NCBI RefSeq assembly: GCF_023221775.1
Contig: NZ_JAKUDS010000006.1
Span: forward strand, 42,368-106,367
From: Enterococcus cecorum
Lineage (GTDB): Bacteria > Bacillota > Bacilli > Lactobacillales > Enterococcaceae
Length of the DNA stretch: 64,000 nucleotides
Reading direction: 5' to 3'
Shown here: piece by piece, positions 22,262-31,242 of the stretch
Layout of the letters: every line of letters starts with the position of its first letter
Numbering within the stretch: position 1 is the stretch's first letter
Position numbers and translations under genes: made by a program
The notes under the pieces: model-generated
Told to the model about the DNA's origin: nothing
The model's database searches: none
What the model saw: only the letters and a program-made list of their open reading frames with translations

Positions 22262-23713
22262 CTACTCTATTTCAATTTGTTTAACTTCATTTAAAAGCAT
22301 TTCTTCAACTTTTTCAAGCGATTCGCCCAAAATTTTCGTCGCAGCATTGGTAAAATGACCGCCGCCACCCAATGCTTCCATAATTTTTTGGACATTGACC
22401 TTGCCACTACTGCGCGCGGATATCCCGATAACTTCCTCATCTTGACGCGTAATCACAAAAGCGGCCTCGACACCAATCATCGAAATCAAGGTATCCGCAG
22501 CCTTAGCCGTTGTCACCTTACCATAGATTTTGTTTTCTTTGCCCATCGCATACACAATGCCTGGTGCGATATTTTGACAAGTACTGATTAACTCGCTCAT
22601 TTCTAAATACGAATCCAAATCCGAACTCAATAGATATTGGACTTTGCTTTCATCGGCACCTTGTGATTTTAAGAAACTGGCAATATCAAAAGTCCGCGCA
22701 GAGGAACGGAAGGTAAAATTCTTGGTATCCACGTACATTCCCGCTAACATCATGGTCGCGACAAACTTCGAAATCCGTGTTTCATTATTTAATTGATACT
22801 CTAGCAATTCAGCAACCAGTTCACTAGCAGAAGATGCAGAGGCTTCAATGTAATTTAATAATGGTTTCGCGGGATATTCTTCGCCCCGACGATGATGGTC
22901 AATCACGACAATTTTCTCAAAGGCATCATAAACTTTTTGCGAAATCGACATAGACGGCCGATGATAATCCACCATCACTAGCAAGCTTTTGTTATCTAAT
23001 AATTCTAGTGCTTCTTCGCTGGTAATTAATTGACTGGAAAGATCTGGATACTGCTCAATTTCTCTCAGTCCGCGCTGCAATTCTGGCGTGACTTCCTCAG
23101 GATTAATGATAACCCAACATTTTTTATGGATTAATTTGGCAAAGCAAGCAATCCCAAAGCTCGCTCCCAAGGCATCCATATCCGGGAAACGATGACCCAT
23201 GACAAAGATTTTATCGTTTTCTAAAAGGACTCGTTTTAGCGCGGTACTCATGGCTTTCGAGCGGACTCTTGTTCTTTTAATCGTCGCATCACTATCGCCC
23301 CCCAAAAATTGCGGACGACTCATTGGATCAGCATCCTTCACGACGACTTGATCGCCGCCACGAATTAAGGCCAAATCAAGATTATCTTGTGCCACTTCAC
23401 CAATTTCTTTCAGCGAGGCCTGGCCATACGCAATCCCCATACTCATCGTCAATAACAGGTCACGTTCTCTGGCTTTATTTTTAAAAGTGGCTAAAAGGTC
23501 GAATTTTTGCGTCTTCATCTGCTCAATATCTGCTTCACGCGCAATAAATAAATGACGTTCAGCATTGATTCGGCGATAATAGACTTCATGCTCACTCGCC
23601 CAATCGGAAATCACCGAAGTAATCAAAGTATTGAGATACGAGCTTTCTTTATCATCTAGTTTATCAATCACATCGTCATAATTATCGATGGAGATTATTC
23701 CTATTGCAGTCAT
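22262..23713 (-). CDS. gdpP: Cyclic-di-AMP phosphodiesterase GdpP, lacking the membrane and PAS domains
   Basis: Hydrolyses c-di-AMP to pApA. Present: a degenerate GGDEF domain from residue 1 (AIGIISIDNYDDVIDKLDD), the DHH domain (VMGHRFPDMDALGASFG; MVDYHRP; VVIDHHRRGEE) and DHHA1 with GGGGHFTNAAT. Missing: the two N-terminal membrane helices and heme-binding PAS domain that fill the first 175 or so residues of this family (655-660 residues; here 483). The ATG has AGGGTG upstream, so a soluble enzyme may still be made. Sequence upstream is unrelated and leads to the surface lyase gene, so an insertion or deletion removed the 5' third. Confidence 0.92.
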   Translation of the reverse strand: MTAIGIISIDNYDDVIDKLDDKESSYLNTLITSVISDWASEHEVYYRRINAERHLFIAREADIEQMKTQKFDLLATFKNKARERDLLLTMSMGIAYGQASLKEIGEVAQDNLDLALIRGGDQVVVKDADPMSRPQFLGGDSDATIKRTRVRSKAMSTALKRVLLENDKIFVMGHRFPDMDALGASFGIACFAKLIHKKCWVIINPEEVTPELQRGLREIEQYPDLSSQLITSEEALELLDNKSLLVMVDYHRPSMSISQKVYDAFEKIVVIDHHRRGEEYPAKPLLNYIEASASSASELVAELLEYQLNNETRISKFVATMMLAGMYVDTKNFTFRSSARTFDIASFLKSQGADESKVQYLLSSDLDSYLEMSELISTCQNIAPGIVYAMGKENKIYGKVTTAKAADTLISMIGVEAAFVITRQDEEVIGISARSSGKVNVQKIMEALGGGGHFTNAATKILGESLEKVEEMLLNEVKQIEIE

Positions 23714-23886
23714 TTTTCACCCTCACTCGTACTTATTGACAATCTTGCTGCTAAGTACGCTTCACTCTTCTTTCCTAGTCCTAATGCTATTATTTTACCA
23801 CACTGCGTCAAATTTTGCACAAAAGATCGGTCAATTGGGATTGTTTGTTATTTTTTGTTTATGATTATATTATTTTTACATGAAAC

Positions 23887-23912
23887 AAAAGGCCCCCGAA
23901 ACGCGAAGGCCT
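23887..23912 (-). terminator. Terminator of the surface lyase gene
   Basis: Minus strand AGGCC pairs with GGCCT, loop with extra GC pairing, followed by TTTTG, ten bases past the stop. Confidence 0.75.
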
Positions 23913-23921
23913 AATGTGTGT

Positions 23922-26900
23922 CTATTGTTCTTTTTTACGTTTTAAGAGAATTCCCGTGGCCAAACCAATGCTTGCCAGACCAGACAATAATAATGCTTGA
24001 TCTGCTTGACTACCTGTTTTAGGTAATTGATTATCTGATAAATCACGGTTTTGTGAGGTGTGTTTGTGATTTTCTTTCTTCCTTACTTTTGCTTGAAAAG
24101 GTAGATCTTTTTTAGAATTCTTCGTAACATTAACCTTCTTTTGTTGTTTATCGTCTTTTTCTGGCTTTTCAACTATTTCTTCCTTTTCAGATTCCGCTGG
24201 TTGCGTACCAGTTTCTACAGTGCTCGGCTGTTCGGATTGCGTGCCATTGTCTGTGGTTGCTGGACTTTCCATTTGCGTGCCGCTGTCTGTTGTTGTAGTT
24301 ACCGGACTGTCTGTCTGCGTACCGCTATCTGTGGTTGCTGGATTATCCGTTTGCGTGCCACTATCTGTTGTTGTAGTTACTGGGCTGTCCGTTTGCGTGC
24401 CATTGTCTGTGGTTGTAGTTACCGGACTGTCCGTTTGCGTGCCACTGTCTGATGTTACTGGACTGTCCGTTTGCGTGCCATTGTCTGACATGCTTGGATT
24501 GTCTGTTTGGGTTTCTTGATGTGTTGTTGTTTTTTCAACTACACGCTGAATTGTATCCAAACCATTTCCTTGAACTTCATAATATAAGAAGTCATCCGCA
24601 AAGTTCATATTATCAGGTAACATGATTAAATCAGAGGCATCCACAATCGCGTCTTTTTCAAATTGCAAATTAAAACTTTGGTATAAAGTACCATCGGCAA
24701 ACTGATAAGTCACATGTACAACTGGGAGCGTTTGTGCACTTTGATCATTTGTATTTGCTTGCTCAGTTTGTGTGCCGTCATCAACTGTTACTGGGCTGTC
24801 TGTTTGCGTGCCGCTGTCTGATGCTCCTGGGTTATCTGTTTGCGTGCCGCTGTCTGATGTCACTGGGTTATCCGTTTGGGTGCCGCTGTCTGTGGTTACT
24901 GGACCGTCTGTTTGCGTGCCACTGTCTGATGTTACTGGATTATCTGTTTGCGTGCCGTTATCTGTGGTTGCTGGGCTATCTGTCTGCGTACCGCTGTCTG
25001 ATGTCACTGGGTTATCCGTTTGGGTGCCGCTGTCTGTGGTTACTGGACCGTCTGTTTGCGTACCACTGTCTGCTGGCACTGGATTATCTGTTTGCGTGCC
25101 GTTATCTGTGATTTCAGTTGGCAAAATTAAATGTAGCTTAGTGGTGCGGTCCACTTCGTCTGCTGTCTTCAACACTTTTAAGCTCACTTCATCAGAACTT
25201 CCTTCCAACATCGAAAACTTAGCATCGTCTCGAGGATGAGCAAAACTCAAATCAAAACCATCAGATGTTTTTTTAATCATATAGATTCCCTCTTGACCTA
25301 ACGTTACTTTATCCGTCAATTCATAAGGTGTATCTGTATATTTTATCACTCCGTAAGTTTGACTTGTTTCATCATAAACCACTTGTAAATCATTATTTTG
25401 AACCACAACCTTCACAGTGTCTTTAGCTGCATTTAACGCTTCTTGATCTTGGTTTGGCACTAATACATACGCCAGATTTTCACCATTTTGTTGCGTGGTG
25501 TGGGTCGCTGTCACAAAGGTATTGGTAACTGGATCGTTTGGTTGACCATAGTTAATTTCACTCCAACTATGCGTTCTTGTTTGTTTTTCAATATCCAAAC
25601 TTAATGGTGTTAGGAAAGCATAACCGATGCGTTGATTTGGATCTGCAGTTTCTAAATAAAAAGTATCCACTGCATCATTCGTTACTTTATCCACACTTAT
25701 TTCTTCACCATTAATATAAATTTTTGTATTTTTATCAGCCACTAATTTACGATTTTCAATGGTGGTCAGACTCGCATCGCTACTCTTATTTTGGATATTC
25801 GTTGTCAACATTACGATTTTATCTCCAAATATAAACCAAGCTTTGCGGGCGGATAATTCTTCATTATAGTTGGTAAAATCCATCGCTACAGCCGCATTTT
25901 TTTCGTCAAACTTGCTTGCTCCCACAAAACTGCTAGGTAAATTCACCATGCCCGAACCATCTTCTCTAGCAGTCACTAATTCGGTCGTTCCTGGCATCTT
26001 GTAAGAATCCACCGTTGGCCAATAACCTTCACTATAATGTGTTAAATCGTTATTATATAGATAAACCATCCCGTCAGACGTATACCAACCATGACGATTT
26101 TCGTTATTCATATCTTCATAATTTTGTGTCCGATCAGAATACATACTAATCGCAATCGCAAAATTATTTTCAGCATTATTGTATACAAATTTATCCATAT
26201 TGTGGAAGGAATGTAAAAATGTCTCTGGTTTCACAGCTAGAATATTCTCATCCTTCAACAGCTTTTCAAATAACGAAATATCTGTATAAGATTTCAGATT
26301 TTGATAAGGAATATAGAAAGTATCTTCCGCAATTCGACCTTTCACAGCGGATAATAAATGCCTTTTTTGCGTTTCATCACTCGCTTGGGCAATTCGGACA
26401 ATTCCTCGTAAAGCCTCAATCGCAGCGGCATGACTTTCCGCAGTAGCTCGACTAATAGAACGTCCACGGGTCATATCCATCAATTCACCATTAAGAATAA
26501 TTGGAAAATACGCGCGATCAATCCATTCATACAAAATCTTAGTCTTATCATTAGGCAAGGCAAAGGAGGTATTGGCAATCATTGGTAAAATTTGTGAAAA
26601 ACCGTCCATCAATACATTCCCATAGGCTCCAGTATAAGCAACATCTGTATGGTCGATAAATGAACCGTCACGATAAAATCCTTGGCCTTCTTTCACAAAG
26701 TTCAACACTGTCAGTAATCCATTGGTCCCTTCTTGAATCCGTGCGCTATCTTGTTTCAACGCACCAGAAAGGATGGTAACTTTACTCAAATCGGTTTGGT
26801 TGCCCCCCACAGCTGCCACTGGGATGGTCGTGGTTGAACGAATCACCGTTGGATCAGCTACAAACTTATCAATCGGCTTAATATAACGATTAATTTCTTC

Positions 26901-28607
26901 TTGTGTGAAATAAGGATTGGCATAGGCAAGGACATCGACCACTGCTCGCGGAGTGCCAATTTCATAATCCCACCAGTTGCCAACGATTTCTTTTTGCTCG
27001 TTGTAGACATGTTTATATAAGTATTCCATGCCTTCTTTTAGCTTCAAGGCCAAATCATAATTTTGATAATACTTAGATGATTTGTTATCTAAAACTTGGG
27101 CAAATTGCTCTAATCGTCTATAAGTTGTTGTTATATTTGCAGATTTGGTAAAGTCAGTCACATCGTCAAAAATACTTTCTCGATTGGCAACATCATTATC
27201 CCAATGCGCCAAACTTTCCTCGACTCCGCTTTCGATTTTGGCTAAAAATTCTTGCATATATGGATTATCTGCTTGATAGTTTTCGTTACCTAAAGAGACG
27301 TTTTCCCAGCTTTGCAAAATTTGATCATAAATATCGTCCTCGTGATTTTCGACATTCAAGGTAAAGCTGCCCAGTGTTTGCTCATCTTTAGTAATCGTCA
27401 CTTTGGTCGAACCGGTTTGCTTAGGCAGAATGATTTGATTACGTACTTCAGCAATTTCAGGATTTTCTACCGTGTAAGTTGCATCACTTAAATTTGGCAG
27501 ATAATATTTATTCAAGCCTAATTGAACGTCTTGTGTTTCTGCTTGAGGCGCTTCTTTGACTTCTTCTTGTGGCTTAATATATTCTTTAAATGTTATATTA
27601 TCAAAATACACGGTTCCTGTGCCCGTTTCAAAGAAGAGCTCGATTTTAACCCGACTAACAATAGGATCAAAGGTGACTTGTTGGGTAATGGTCTTAGTAT
27701 TGGTTTTGTTCACATAGCTTGTCGTTGGGGCATCCACGGTTTTGCCTTCTGGGGTTTTCAGTGTGGCGCCTTTTTCATCCACCGGCAAGAAACGGACACG
27801 CACGCCTGCTCCTTCTACATTTTGCGTTTCAACATCGTAGCTCACTTCATATTTTTTGCTAGCATCTACCTCTAAAACTTGCGCAATCGAAGTTCTAAAC
27901 GTCTCAGGAGCGGAAATCATTAAACGTCCATCGACCACTGCTAATTGGGCTTTAGACTTGGATTCTGCTGTGATATTGCTTGGGATCCATGGATTATTCC
28001 AGGAAGTAGCTGCCTCGCCTGTCCATGTACCGGTCTTGGCTTTGGTTTGCGTGAAGTCGCCATTTTTCACCAGATTTTCTGCCACCGGTGCATTCTGATT
28101 TTCTGTTTCGCTCGTTGGTGCTTCCGTGGCTGATGTAGCGGCTGGCTTAGGGGTTGATGCTGCTGTGTCAGACGTACTTGCTACTTCAGGCGCTTCATTG
28201 GTGGTAGCGATTGCCGAGGTTGGTTGCGCTTGATTAGTTGAACTATCATTGACTGTTGCGTGGCTCGCTTCACTCGGTTGACTATCACTGATTGAATCGT
28301 TCGTAGTTGTCGTTGGTGCAGTCAAAGGAGTAGTCTCTGCGTTATCATCAATAGACGTTGTACTTTCTGAATCCGCCGCACTTGTTGGTGTAGTACTTTC
28401 AGGGCTAGCGGTTGCGTTTACCGGTTTATCAGAAGGCGAAAATTCAGCTGTCTCTGCCGGTTGCACATCCGTAGTCCCTTCCTGTGCTAAAACGGTTTGA
28501 TTCGTGTTAACCGCATTTAAAATAGCAAAACCTAAACAGACAGAACACACACCAATACTTAATTTCCGAATAGAAAATCGTCCTCTGGTTTCAAATGGAT
28601 ACTTCAT
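23922..28607 (-). CDS. Cell-wall-anchored polysaccharide lyase family 8 (hyaluronate lyase-like)
   Basis: Cleaves uronic-acid polysaccharides (hyaluronan, perhaps chondroitin or xanthan) by beta-elimination. 1561 residues: a YSIRK-type signal peptide (GRFSIRKLSIGVCSV, cut near VLA at 42); a Ser/Thr-rich stretch to about 175; a carbohydrate-binding module (ENLVKNGDFTQTK ... VYFDNITFKEY); the PL8 alpha domain with catalytic His/Tyr in DHTDVAYTGAYGN (about 650) and NGELMDMTRGRSISR; PL8 beta domains; two DSGTQTDNPVT repeat blocks flanking a small domain; and the sorting signal LPKTG (about 1527), membrane helix and KRKKEQ. It lies between gdpP and the redox genes, under a cre-bearing promoter. 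A likely colonisation factor (inference). Confidence 0.93.
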   Translation of the reverse strand: MKYPFETRGRFSIRKLSIGVCSVCLGFAILNAVNTNQTVLAQEGTTDVQPAETAEFSPSDKPVNATASPESTTPTSAADSESTTSIDDNAETTPLTAPTTTTNDSISDSQPSEASHATVNDSSTNQAQPTSAIATTNEAPEVASTSDTAASTPKPAATSATEAPTSETENQNAPVAENLVKNGDFTQTKAKTGTWTGEAATSWNNPWIPSNITAESKSKAQLAVVDGRLMISAPETFRTSIAQVLEVDASKKYEVSYDVETQNVEGAGVRVRFLPVDEKGATLKTPEGKTVDAPTTSYVNKTNTKTITQQVTFDPIVSRVKIELFFETGTGTVYFDNITFKEYIKPQEEVKEAPQAETQDVQLGLNKYYLPNLSDATYTVENPEIAEVRNQIILPKQTGSTKVTITKDEQTLGSFTLNVENHEDDIYDQILQSWENVSLGNENYQADNPYMQEFLAKIESGVEESLAHWDNDVANRESIFDDVTDFTKSANITTTYRRLEQFAQVLDNKSSKYYQNYDLALKLKEGMEYLYKHVYNEQKEIVGNWWDYEIGTPRAVVDVLAYANPYFTQEEINRYIKPIDKFVADPTVIRSTTTIPVAAVGGNQTDLSKVTILSGALKQDSARIQEGTNGLLTVLNFVKEGQGFYRDGSFIDHTDVAYTGAYGNVLMDGFSQILPMIANTSFALPNDKTKILYEWIDRAYFPIILNGELMDMTRGRSISRATAESHAAAIEALRGIVRIAQASDETQKRHLLSAVKGRIAEDTFYIPYQNLKSYTDISLFEKLLKDENILAVKPETFLHSFHNMDKFVYNNAENNFAIAISMYSDRTQNYEDMNNENRHGWYTSDGMVYLYNNDLTHYSEGYWPTVDSYKMPGTTELVTAREDGSGMVNLPSSFVGASKFDEKNAAVAMDFTNYNEELSARKAWFIFGDKIVMLTTNIQNKSSDASLTTIENRKLVADKNTKIYINGEEISVDKVTNDAVDTFYLETADPNQRIGYAFLTPLSLDIEKQTRTHSWSEINYGQPNDPVTNTFVTATHTTQQNGENLAYVLVPNQDQEALNAAKDTVKVVVQNNDLQVVYDETSQTYGVIKYTDTPYELTDKVTLGQEGIYMIKKTSDGFDLSFAHPRDDAKFSMLEGSSDEVSLKVLKTADEVDRTTKLHLILPTEITDNGTQTDNPVPADSGTQTDGPVTTDSGTQTDNPVTSDSGTQTDSPATTDNGTQTDNPVTSDSGTQTDGPVTTDSGTQTDNPVTSDSGTQTDNPGASDSGTQTDSPVTVDDGTQTEQANTNDQSAQTLPVVHVTYQFADGTLYQSFNLQFEKDAIVDASDLIMLPDNMNFADDFLYYEVQGNGLDTIQRVVEKTTTHQETQTDNPSMSDNGTQTDSPVTSDSGTQTDSPVTTTTDNGTQTDSPVTTTTDSGTQTDNPATTDSGTQTDSPVTTTTDSGTQMESPATTDNGTQSEQPSTVETGTQPAESEKEEIVEKPEKDDKQQKKVNVTKNSKKDLPFQAKVRKKENHKHTSQNRDLSDNQLPKTGSQADQALLLSGLASIGLATGILLKRKKEQ
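24220..24510 (-). repeat. Tandem repeats in the lyase gene, block 2
   Basis: In-frame repeats of 11 or 13 codons (SDSGTQTDSPVT, with TTTT-expanded units) encoding an extended Thr/Ser/Asp-rich stalk next to the sorting signal. The period alternates between 33 and 39 bases. Likely variable in copy number. Confidence 0.85.
24772..25110 (-). repeat. Tandem repeats in the lyase gene, block 1
   Basis: About ten in-frame units of 33 bases (DSGTQTDNPVT and variants). The repeats also create long open frames on the opposite strand, which are artefacts. A 65-residue domain (HVTYQFADGTLYQSFNLQF, MucBP-like in style) separates this block from block 2. Confidence 0.85.
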
Positions 28608-28645
28608 AGCGTTATCTCCTTTTCATAAATTATTTTATAAATTGG

Positions 28646-28674
28646 AGTATACCAATTAAGTAAAGCGTTTTCAA
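28646..28674 (-). promoter_or_regulatory. Promoter of the surface lyase gene
   Basis: Minus strand TTGAAA, 17-base spacer, TATACT; an AAGGAG ribosome site lies just before the ATG. Confidence 0.8.
28660..28673 (-). promoter_or_regulatory. cre site (CcpA operator) overlapping the lyase -35
   Basis: TGAAAACGCTTTAC fits the CcpA consensus WTGNAANCGNWNNCW and overlaps the -35, so the lyase should be repressed when preferred sugars are present. Confidence 0.7.
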
Positions 28675-28780
28675 GTGTAAATACTGAAAATAATTTTTGC
28701 TATTTTATTTTCATTTCAAGTAAACCTGTTTAGTTCTACCATATAAGTTTATATTAAATAACTGTAATATTTTGCAAAAA

Positions 28781-28820
28781 AAAGACCTCCATTAGTGTAA
28801 AGTCATGAATGGAAGTCTTT
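28781..28820 (-). terminator. Terminator of the oxidoreductase gene
   Basis: AAAGACCTCCATT pairs with AATGGAAGTCTTT (one mismatch); eight T follow on the minus strand. Confidence 0.8.
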
Positions 28821-28834
28821 CAGTTGGGGATAAA

Positions 28835-29353
28835 TTATTCACTTAATATTTCTACAAATGATTTAGCTCGTCTGTCTAAGCTGGCTTCATCTAACTGCAT
28901 CGCACCGGTAATGACAAATGGCGTTAAGAACTTCAAGCCGGTGTGATACGAAATGGTTTCTATCGGCTTTAATACTTCATCGACTGTAATATGGAATCTA
29001 CCTAGTGAAGTATAGTCCGCTTTATCTGCACCAAAACTTACAGCCAAGAGTACTTCTTTTTCTTGCAGTGCTTTTCCTGTTGAACCGTAAGCCCAGCCGT
29101 AAGTCAACACATCATCAAACCATTGCTTTAATAACGCAGGTGTTTGATACCAATAGATAGGAAACTGTAAAACAATTCGGTCTGTTTGTGCTAATATTGC
29201 TTGTTCTTTAGCCACATCAATCTTGAAATCTGGGTAAAGTTGGTACATATCGCGGACTTCATAACCCGCTTGTTGCGCCGCCTTGGCTAGAGTGGCATTG
29301 ATCCGTGAAGTTTTTGTTAAATTGGGATGAAATGCAAAAATGGTTGTCTTCAT
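28835..29353 (-). CDS. NAD(P)H-dependent flavin oxidoreductase (flavodoxin fold, MdaB/KefF type)
   Basis: 172 residues. Flavodoxin-like start TTIFAFHPNLTKTSRIN (phosphate loop for FMN), middle motif VLQFPIYWYQTPALLKQWFDDVLTYGWAYG, characteristic of the NQO1/MdaB/KefF/YwrO quinone reductases, and LLAVSFGADKADY. Reduces quinones or electrophiles by two electrons. It lies 26 bases after a YCII-domain gene with a MerR-type promoter ahead of both, so the pair is probably induced by a reactive electrophile or oxidant. Confidence 0.88.
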   Translation of the reverse strand: MKTTIFAFHPNLTKTSRINATLAKAAQQAGYEVRDMYQLYPDFKIDVAKEQAILAQTDRIVLQFPIYWYQTPALLKQWFDDVLTYGWAYGSTGKALQEKEVLLAVSFGADKADYTSLGRFHITVDEVLKPIETISYHTGLKFLTPFVITGAMQLDEASLDRRAKSFVEILSE

Positions 29354-29379
29354 AAAATATCTTCCTTTTATTAATTTTG

Positions 29380-29679
29380 TTATTTTTCTTGATAGTCCGC
29401 AAAATTTTCCGCAATGCTATTGGCTTGAAATTCTTGAATCTCATAAGTTGCCAAATAAGGATAATACGCATCTTGCTGAATGATTTTTAGCAATTCTTGT
29501 TTATTGGCTACTTGAGCAATCACTAAACCTGCCATCGCTCGGTCTTTAAATGGTCCGACTAACAAAAAATGTCCTGATGTTGCCTGCTTACTAAGCCATT
29601 GCCGATGTTGGTCTAAAAGTTGTGTTGCCTGATTTTTTGGCACTTGGTCTTGATGAATCTTAATCTCAATCAAATACAT
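29380..29679 (-). CDS. YCII-domain protein (YciI-like)
   Basis: 99 residues with the dimeric alpha-beta YCII fold: YLIEIKI, then DQHRQWLSKQATSGHFLLVGPF (the His/Asp pair at the putative active site) and GLVIAQVANKQELLKIIQQDAYY. Members include chlorocatechol-degradation enzymes, but the role in Firmicutes is unknown. ATG follows AAGGGGGG. First gene of the MerR-controlled redox operon. Confidence 0.85.
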   Translation of the reverse strand: MYLIEIKIHQDQVPKNQATQLLDQHRQWLSKQATSGHFLLVGPFKDRAMAGLVIAQVANKQELLKIIQQDAYYPYLATYEIQEFQANSIAENFADYQEK

Positions 29680-29710
29680 TGGCTCGCCCCCCTTTTTTCT
29701 TGATAACTGT

Positions 29711-29741
29711 ATCTTATTCCTTGAAGTTCACTACAAGTCAA
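29711..29741 (-). promoter_or_regulatory. MerR-type promoter of the YCII/oxidoreductase operon
   Basis: Minus strand TTGACT and TAAGAT are 19 bases apart, the long spacing that MerR activators correct by twisting DNA. The spacer holds the near-palindrome CTTGTAGTGAACTTCAAG (29720-29737). Confidence 0.8.
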
Positions 29742-29816
29742 GCGTTTAAAACAAAAAAATCCAGTTCATTTTAATACTTTTTAAAATATCAAAACAAACT
29801 GAATAAAATAATATTA

Positions 29817-30257
29817 TTAATCAATGTTTTTCCAACTATTCGGCGCATCTTGCATAATTTGATAGGCTTCAAAATACGAGCTATCTTGAGTAATTTCACC
29901 AGATTCATACAGTGCAATTTTATCTTCTAAACGTTGAATCGACCGCTGCAAATTCACTCTTTTCTGGTATAACTCAGCCAATTGTTCACGCAACAACGCC
30001 TCTCTTGTCGCAATGGTATCATCACCTTTTTGAATAAGATTTGCATACTCAATCAACTTTTCGATAGGTACTCCGGAATGGCGTAAACAAATAATCATCT
30101 CAAGCCAATTCAATAATTGATCTGTAAAATATCGATTACCGTTCGCTTGCCTAGGGATATTCGGTAACAATCCTATCCGCTCATAATAACGTAATGTACT
30201 ACTACTGATTTGATATTTTTCACTCACTTCAGAAATGGTATACTGTCCCTCTTGCAT
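29817..30257 (-). CDS. MerR-family transcriptional regulator
   Basis: 146 residues. The helix-turn-helix TISEVSEKYQISSSTLRYYERIGLLP and wing GNRYFTDQLLNWL are followed by a long coiled coil (LREQLAELYQKRVNLQRSIQRLEDKI). There are no metal-binding cysteines in the usual places, so it belongs to the AdhR/YraB-like aldehyde or stress group instead of the metal sensors. Its own promoter and that of the next operon carry nearly the same operator, so it probably regulates itself and the YCII/oxidoreductase genes. Confidence 0.92.
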   Translation of the reverse strand: MQEGQYTISEVSEKYQISSSTLRYYERIGLLPNIPRQANGNRYFTDQLLNWLEMIICLRHSGVPIEKLIEYANLIQKGDDTIATREALLREQLAELYQKRVNLQRSIQRLEDKIALYESGEITQDSSYFEAYQIMQDAPNSWKNID

Positions 30258-30281
30258 AATCTACCTCTTCTTTTTTTACTT

Positions 30282-30312
30282 ATCATACCACTTAAAGTTC
30301 ACTATAAGTCAA
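30282..30312 (-). promoter_or_regulatory. MerR-type promoter of the merR gene
   Basis: Minus strand TTGACT and TATGAT, again 19 bases apart, with operator CTTATAGTGAACTTTAAG (30291-30308). It differs from the operator at 29720 at two of 18 positions. Confidence 0.78.
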
Positions 30313-30391
30313 ATAGAAATCTCTCTTTTTAGCATTTTGTAGTATTCGTTCCAACTATTTTTGAAAATTTGAGCATCATTCAGTAAGATTT

Positions 30392-30805
30392 TTATCCTTC
30401 TGCTAATATCTCACACAAATACGGCACAATTTTTTCACCAGGTAAATCCGCTAAACTTGTCACCCAGCGATAATCCGTATGTTCTTGTGGGTCTAAAGTA
30501 ATCGCTAAATCTTCGCTGTTTTCCAATAATTGTCCACGATACACCAGGCACGTAAAAACCTTATCCTTATCTACATTGCTATCTTCATGAATGACTTGAT
30601 CAATTGCAATCCTTAAACCGACCTCTTCTTGACATTCGCGAATCGCCGCCTGTCTAGGGAGCTCACCATCTTCTACCGTACCACCTGGAATGTCCCAATA
30701 AGCCGGATAAAAATTTTTCTTGCCGCGCTTGATTTCACTGCGTTTGATCAACAAATACTTCCCGTTATTTTCAATTAAACTATGCGCAATTAATCGATTT
30801 TCCAT
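30392..30805 (-). CDS. Nudix hydrolase (MutT-like)
   Basis: 137 residues. Nudix box GGTVEDGELPRQAAIRECQEEVG with all catalytic glutamates; YLLIKRSEIKRGKKNFYPAYWDIP ahead of it is typical of MutT/NUDT proteins. GAGGG seven bases before MENRL supports this start over the upstream ATG. It stands alone between the merR and higBA units. Confidence 0.88.
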   Translation of the reverse strand: MENRLIAHSLIENNGKYLLIKRSEIKRGKKNFYPAYWDIPGGTVEDGELPRQAAIRECQEEVGLRIAIDQVIHEDSNVDKDKVFTCLVYRGQLLENSEDLAITLDPQEHTDYRWVTSLADLPGEKIVPYLCEILAEG

Positions 30806-30878
30806 GTGTAGCCCTCGTTTCGTTTTTTTCGCCAATAATTAATTTAACTATTTTTTCATTAATTATCAATATAACCGA

Positions 30879-30907
30879 TTGCCATGTACACGAAAAAAGT
30901 TTATAAT
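30879..30907 (+). promoter_or_regulatory. higBA promoter
   Basis: TTGCCA, 17-base spacer, TATAAT, 31 bases before higB. Confidence 0.75.
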
Positions 30908-30937
30908 GAACGTATAGAATGATAAAGGAAATAAACA

Positions 30938-31222
30938 ATGATAATAGGTTTTGATGATCCAGAAACAGAGAAAATTTTTAACCAGCAGTTTTCAAAAAAA
31001 TTACCTTCTAATATCCAACGAATTGCTTTACGTAAATTAATTTTGATTGATAATGCTGAATCACTCAATGACCTTCGAGTTCCGCCAGCTAATCGATTGG
31101 AAAAATTAATGGGTGATCGAATTGGCTACTATAGTATTCGTATTAATCGTCAATATCGAATTATTTTTCAAGTTACCGGCACAGGCGACTTTGATCATGT
31201 TTCAATTGTTGACTATCACTAA
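30938..31222 (+). CDS. higB: HigB-type toxin (RelE superfamily)
   Basis: 94 residues with the RelE/HigB fold: an N-terminal helix region, ALRKLILIDNAESLNDLRVPPANRLEKL and then the core beta strands YSIRINRQYRIIFQV. The RLEKL-x-GDR-x-G-YSIRIN-QYRI pattern is typical of ribosome-dependent mRNA cleavage toxins of the HigB family. It precedes its antitoxin, the reversed order seen for higBA, with a 20-base gap. Confidence 0.9.
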   Translation: MIIGFDDPETEKIFNQQFSKKLPSNIQRIALRKLILIDNAESLNDLRVPPANRLEKLMGDRIGYYSIRINRQYRIIFQVTGTGDFDHVSIVDYH

Positions 31223-31242
31223 ATAAGAAAGGAAAGATACTT

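Noticed and set aside
24772..25110. Regularly spaced 33-base repeats as a CRISPR array
   Set aside because: Units are contiguous and in frame, there are no unique spacers, and they encode a wall stalk. No cas genes were seen.
24141..25239. Long plus-strand open frames opposite the surface lyase gene
   Set aside because: They exist only because in-frame tandem repeats keep the opposite strand free of stops; low-complexity products, no ribosome sites.
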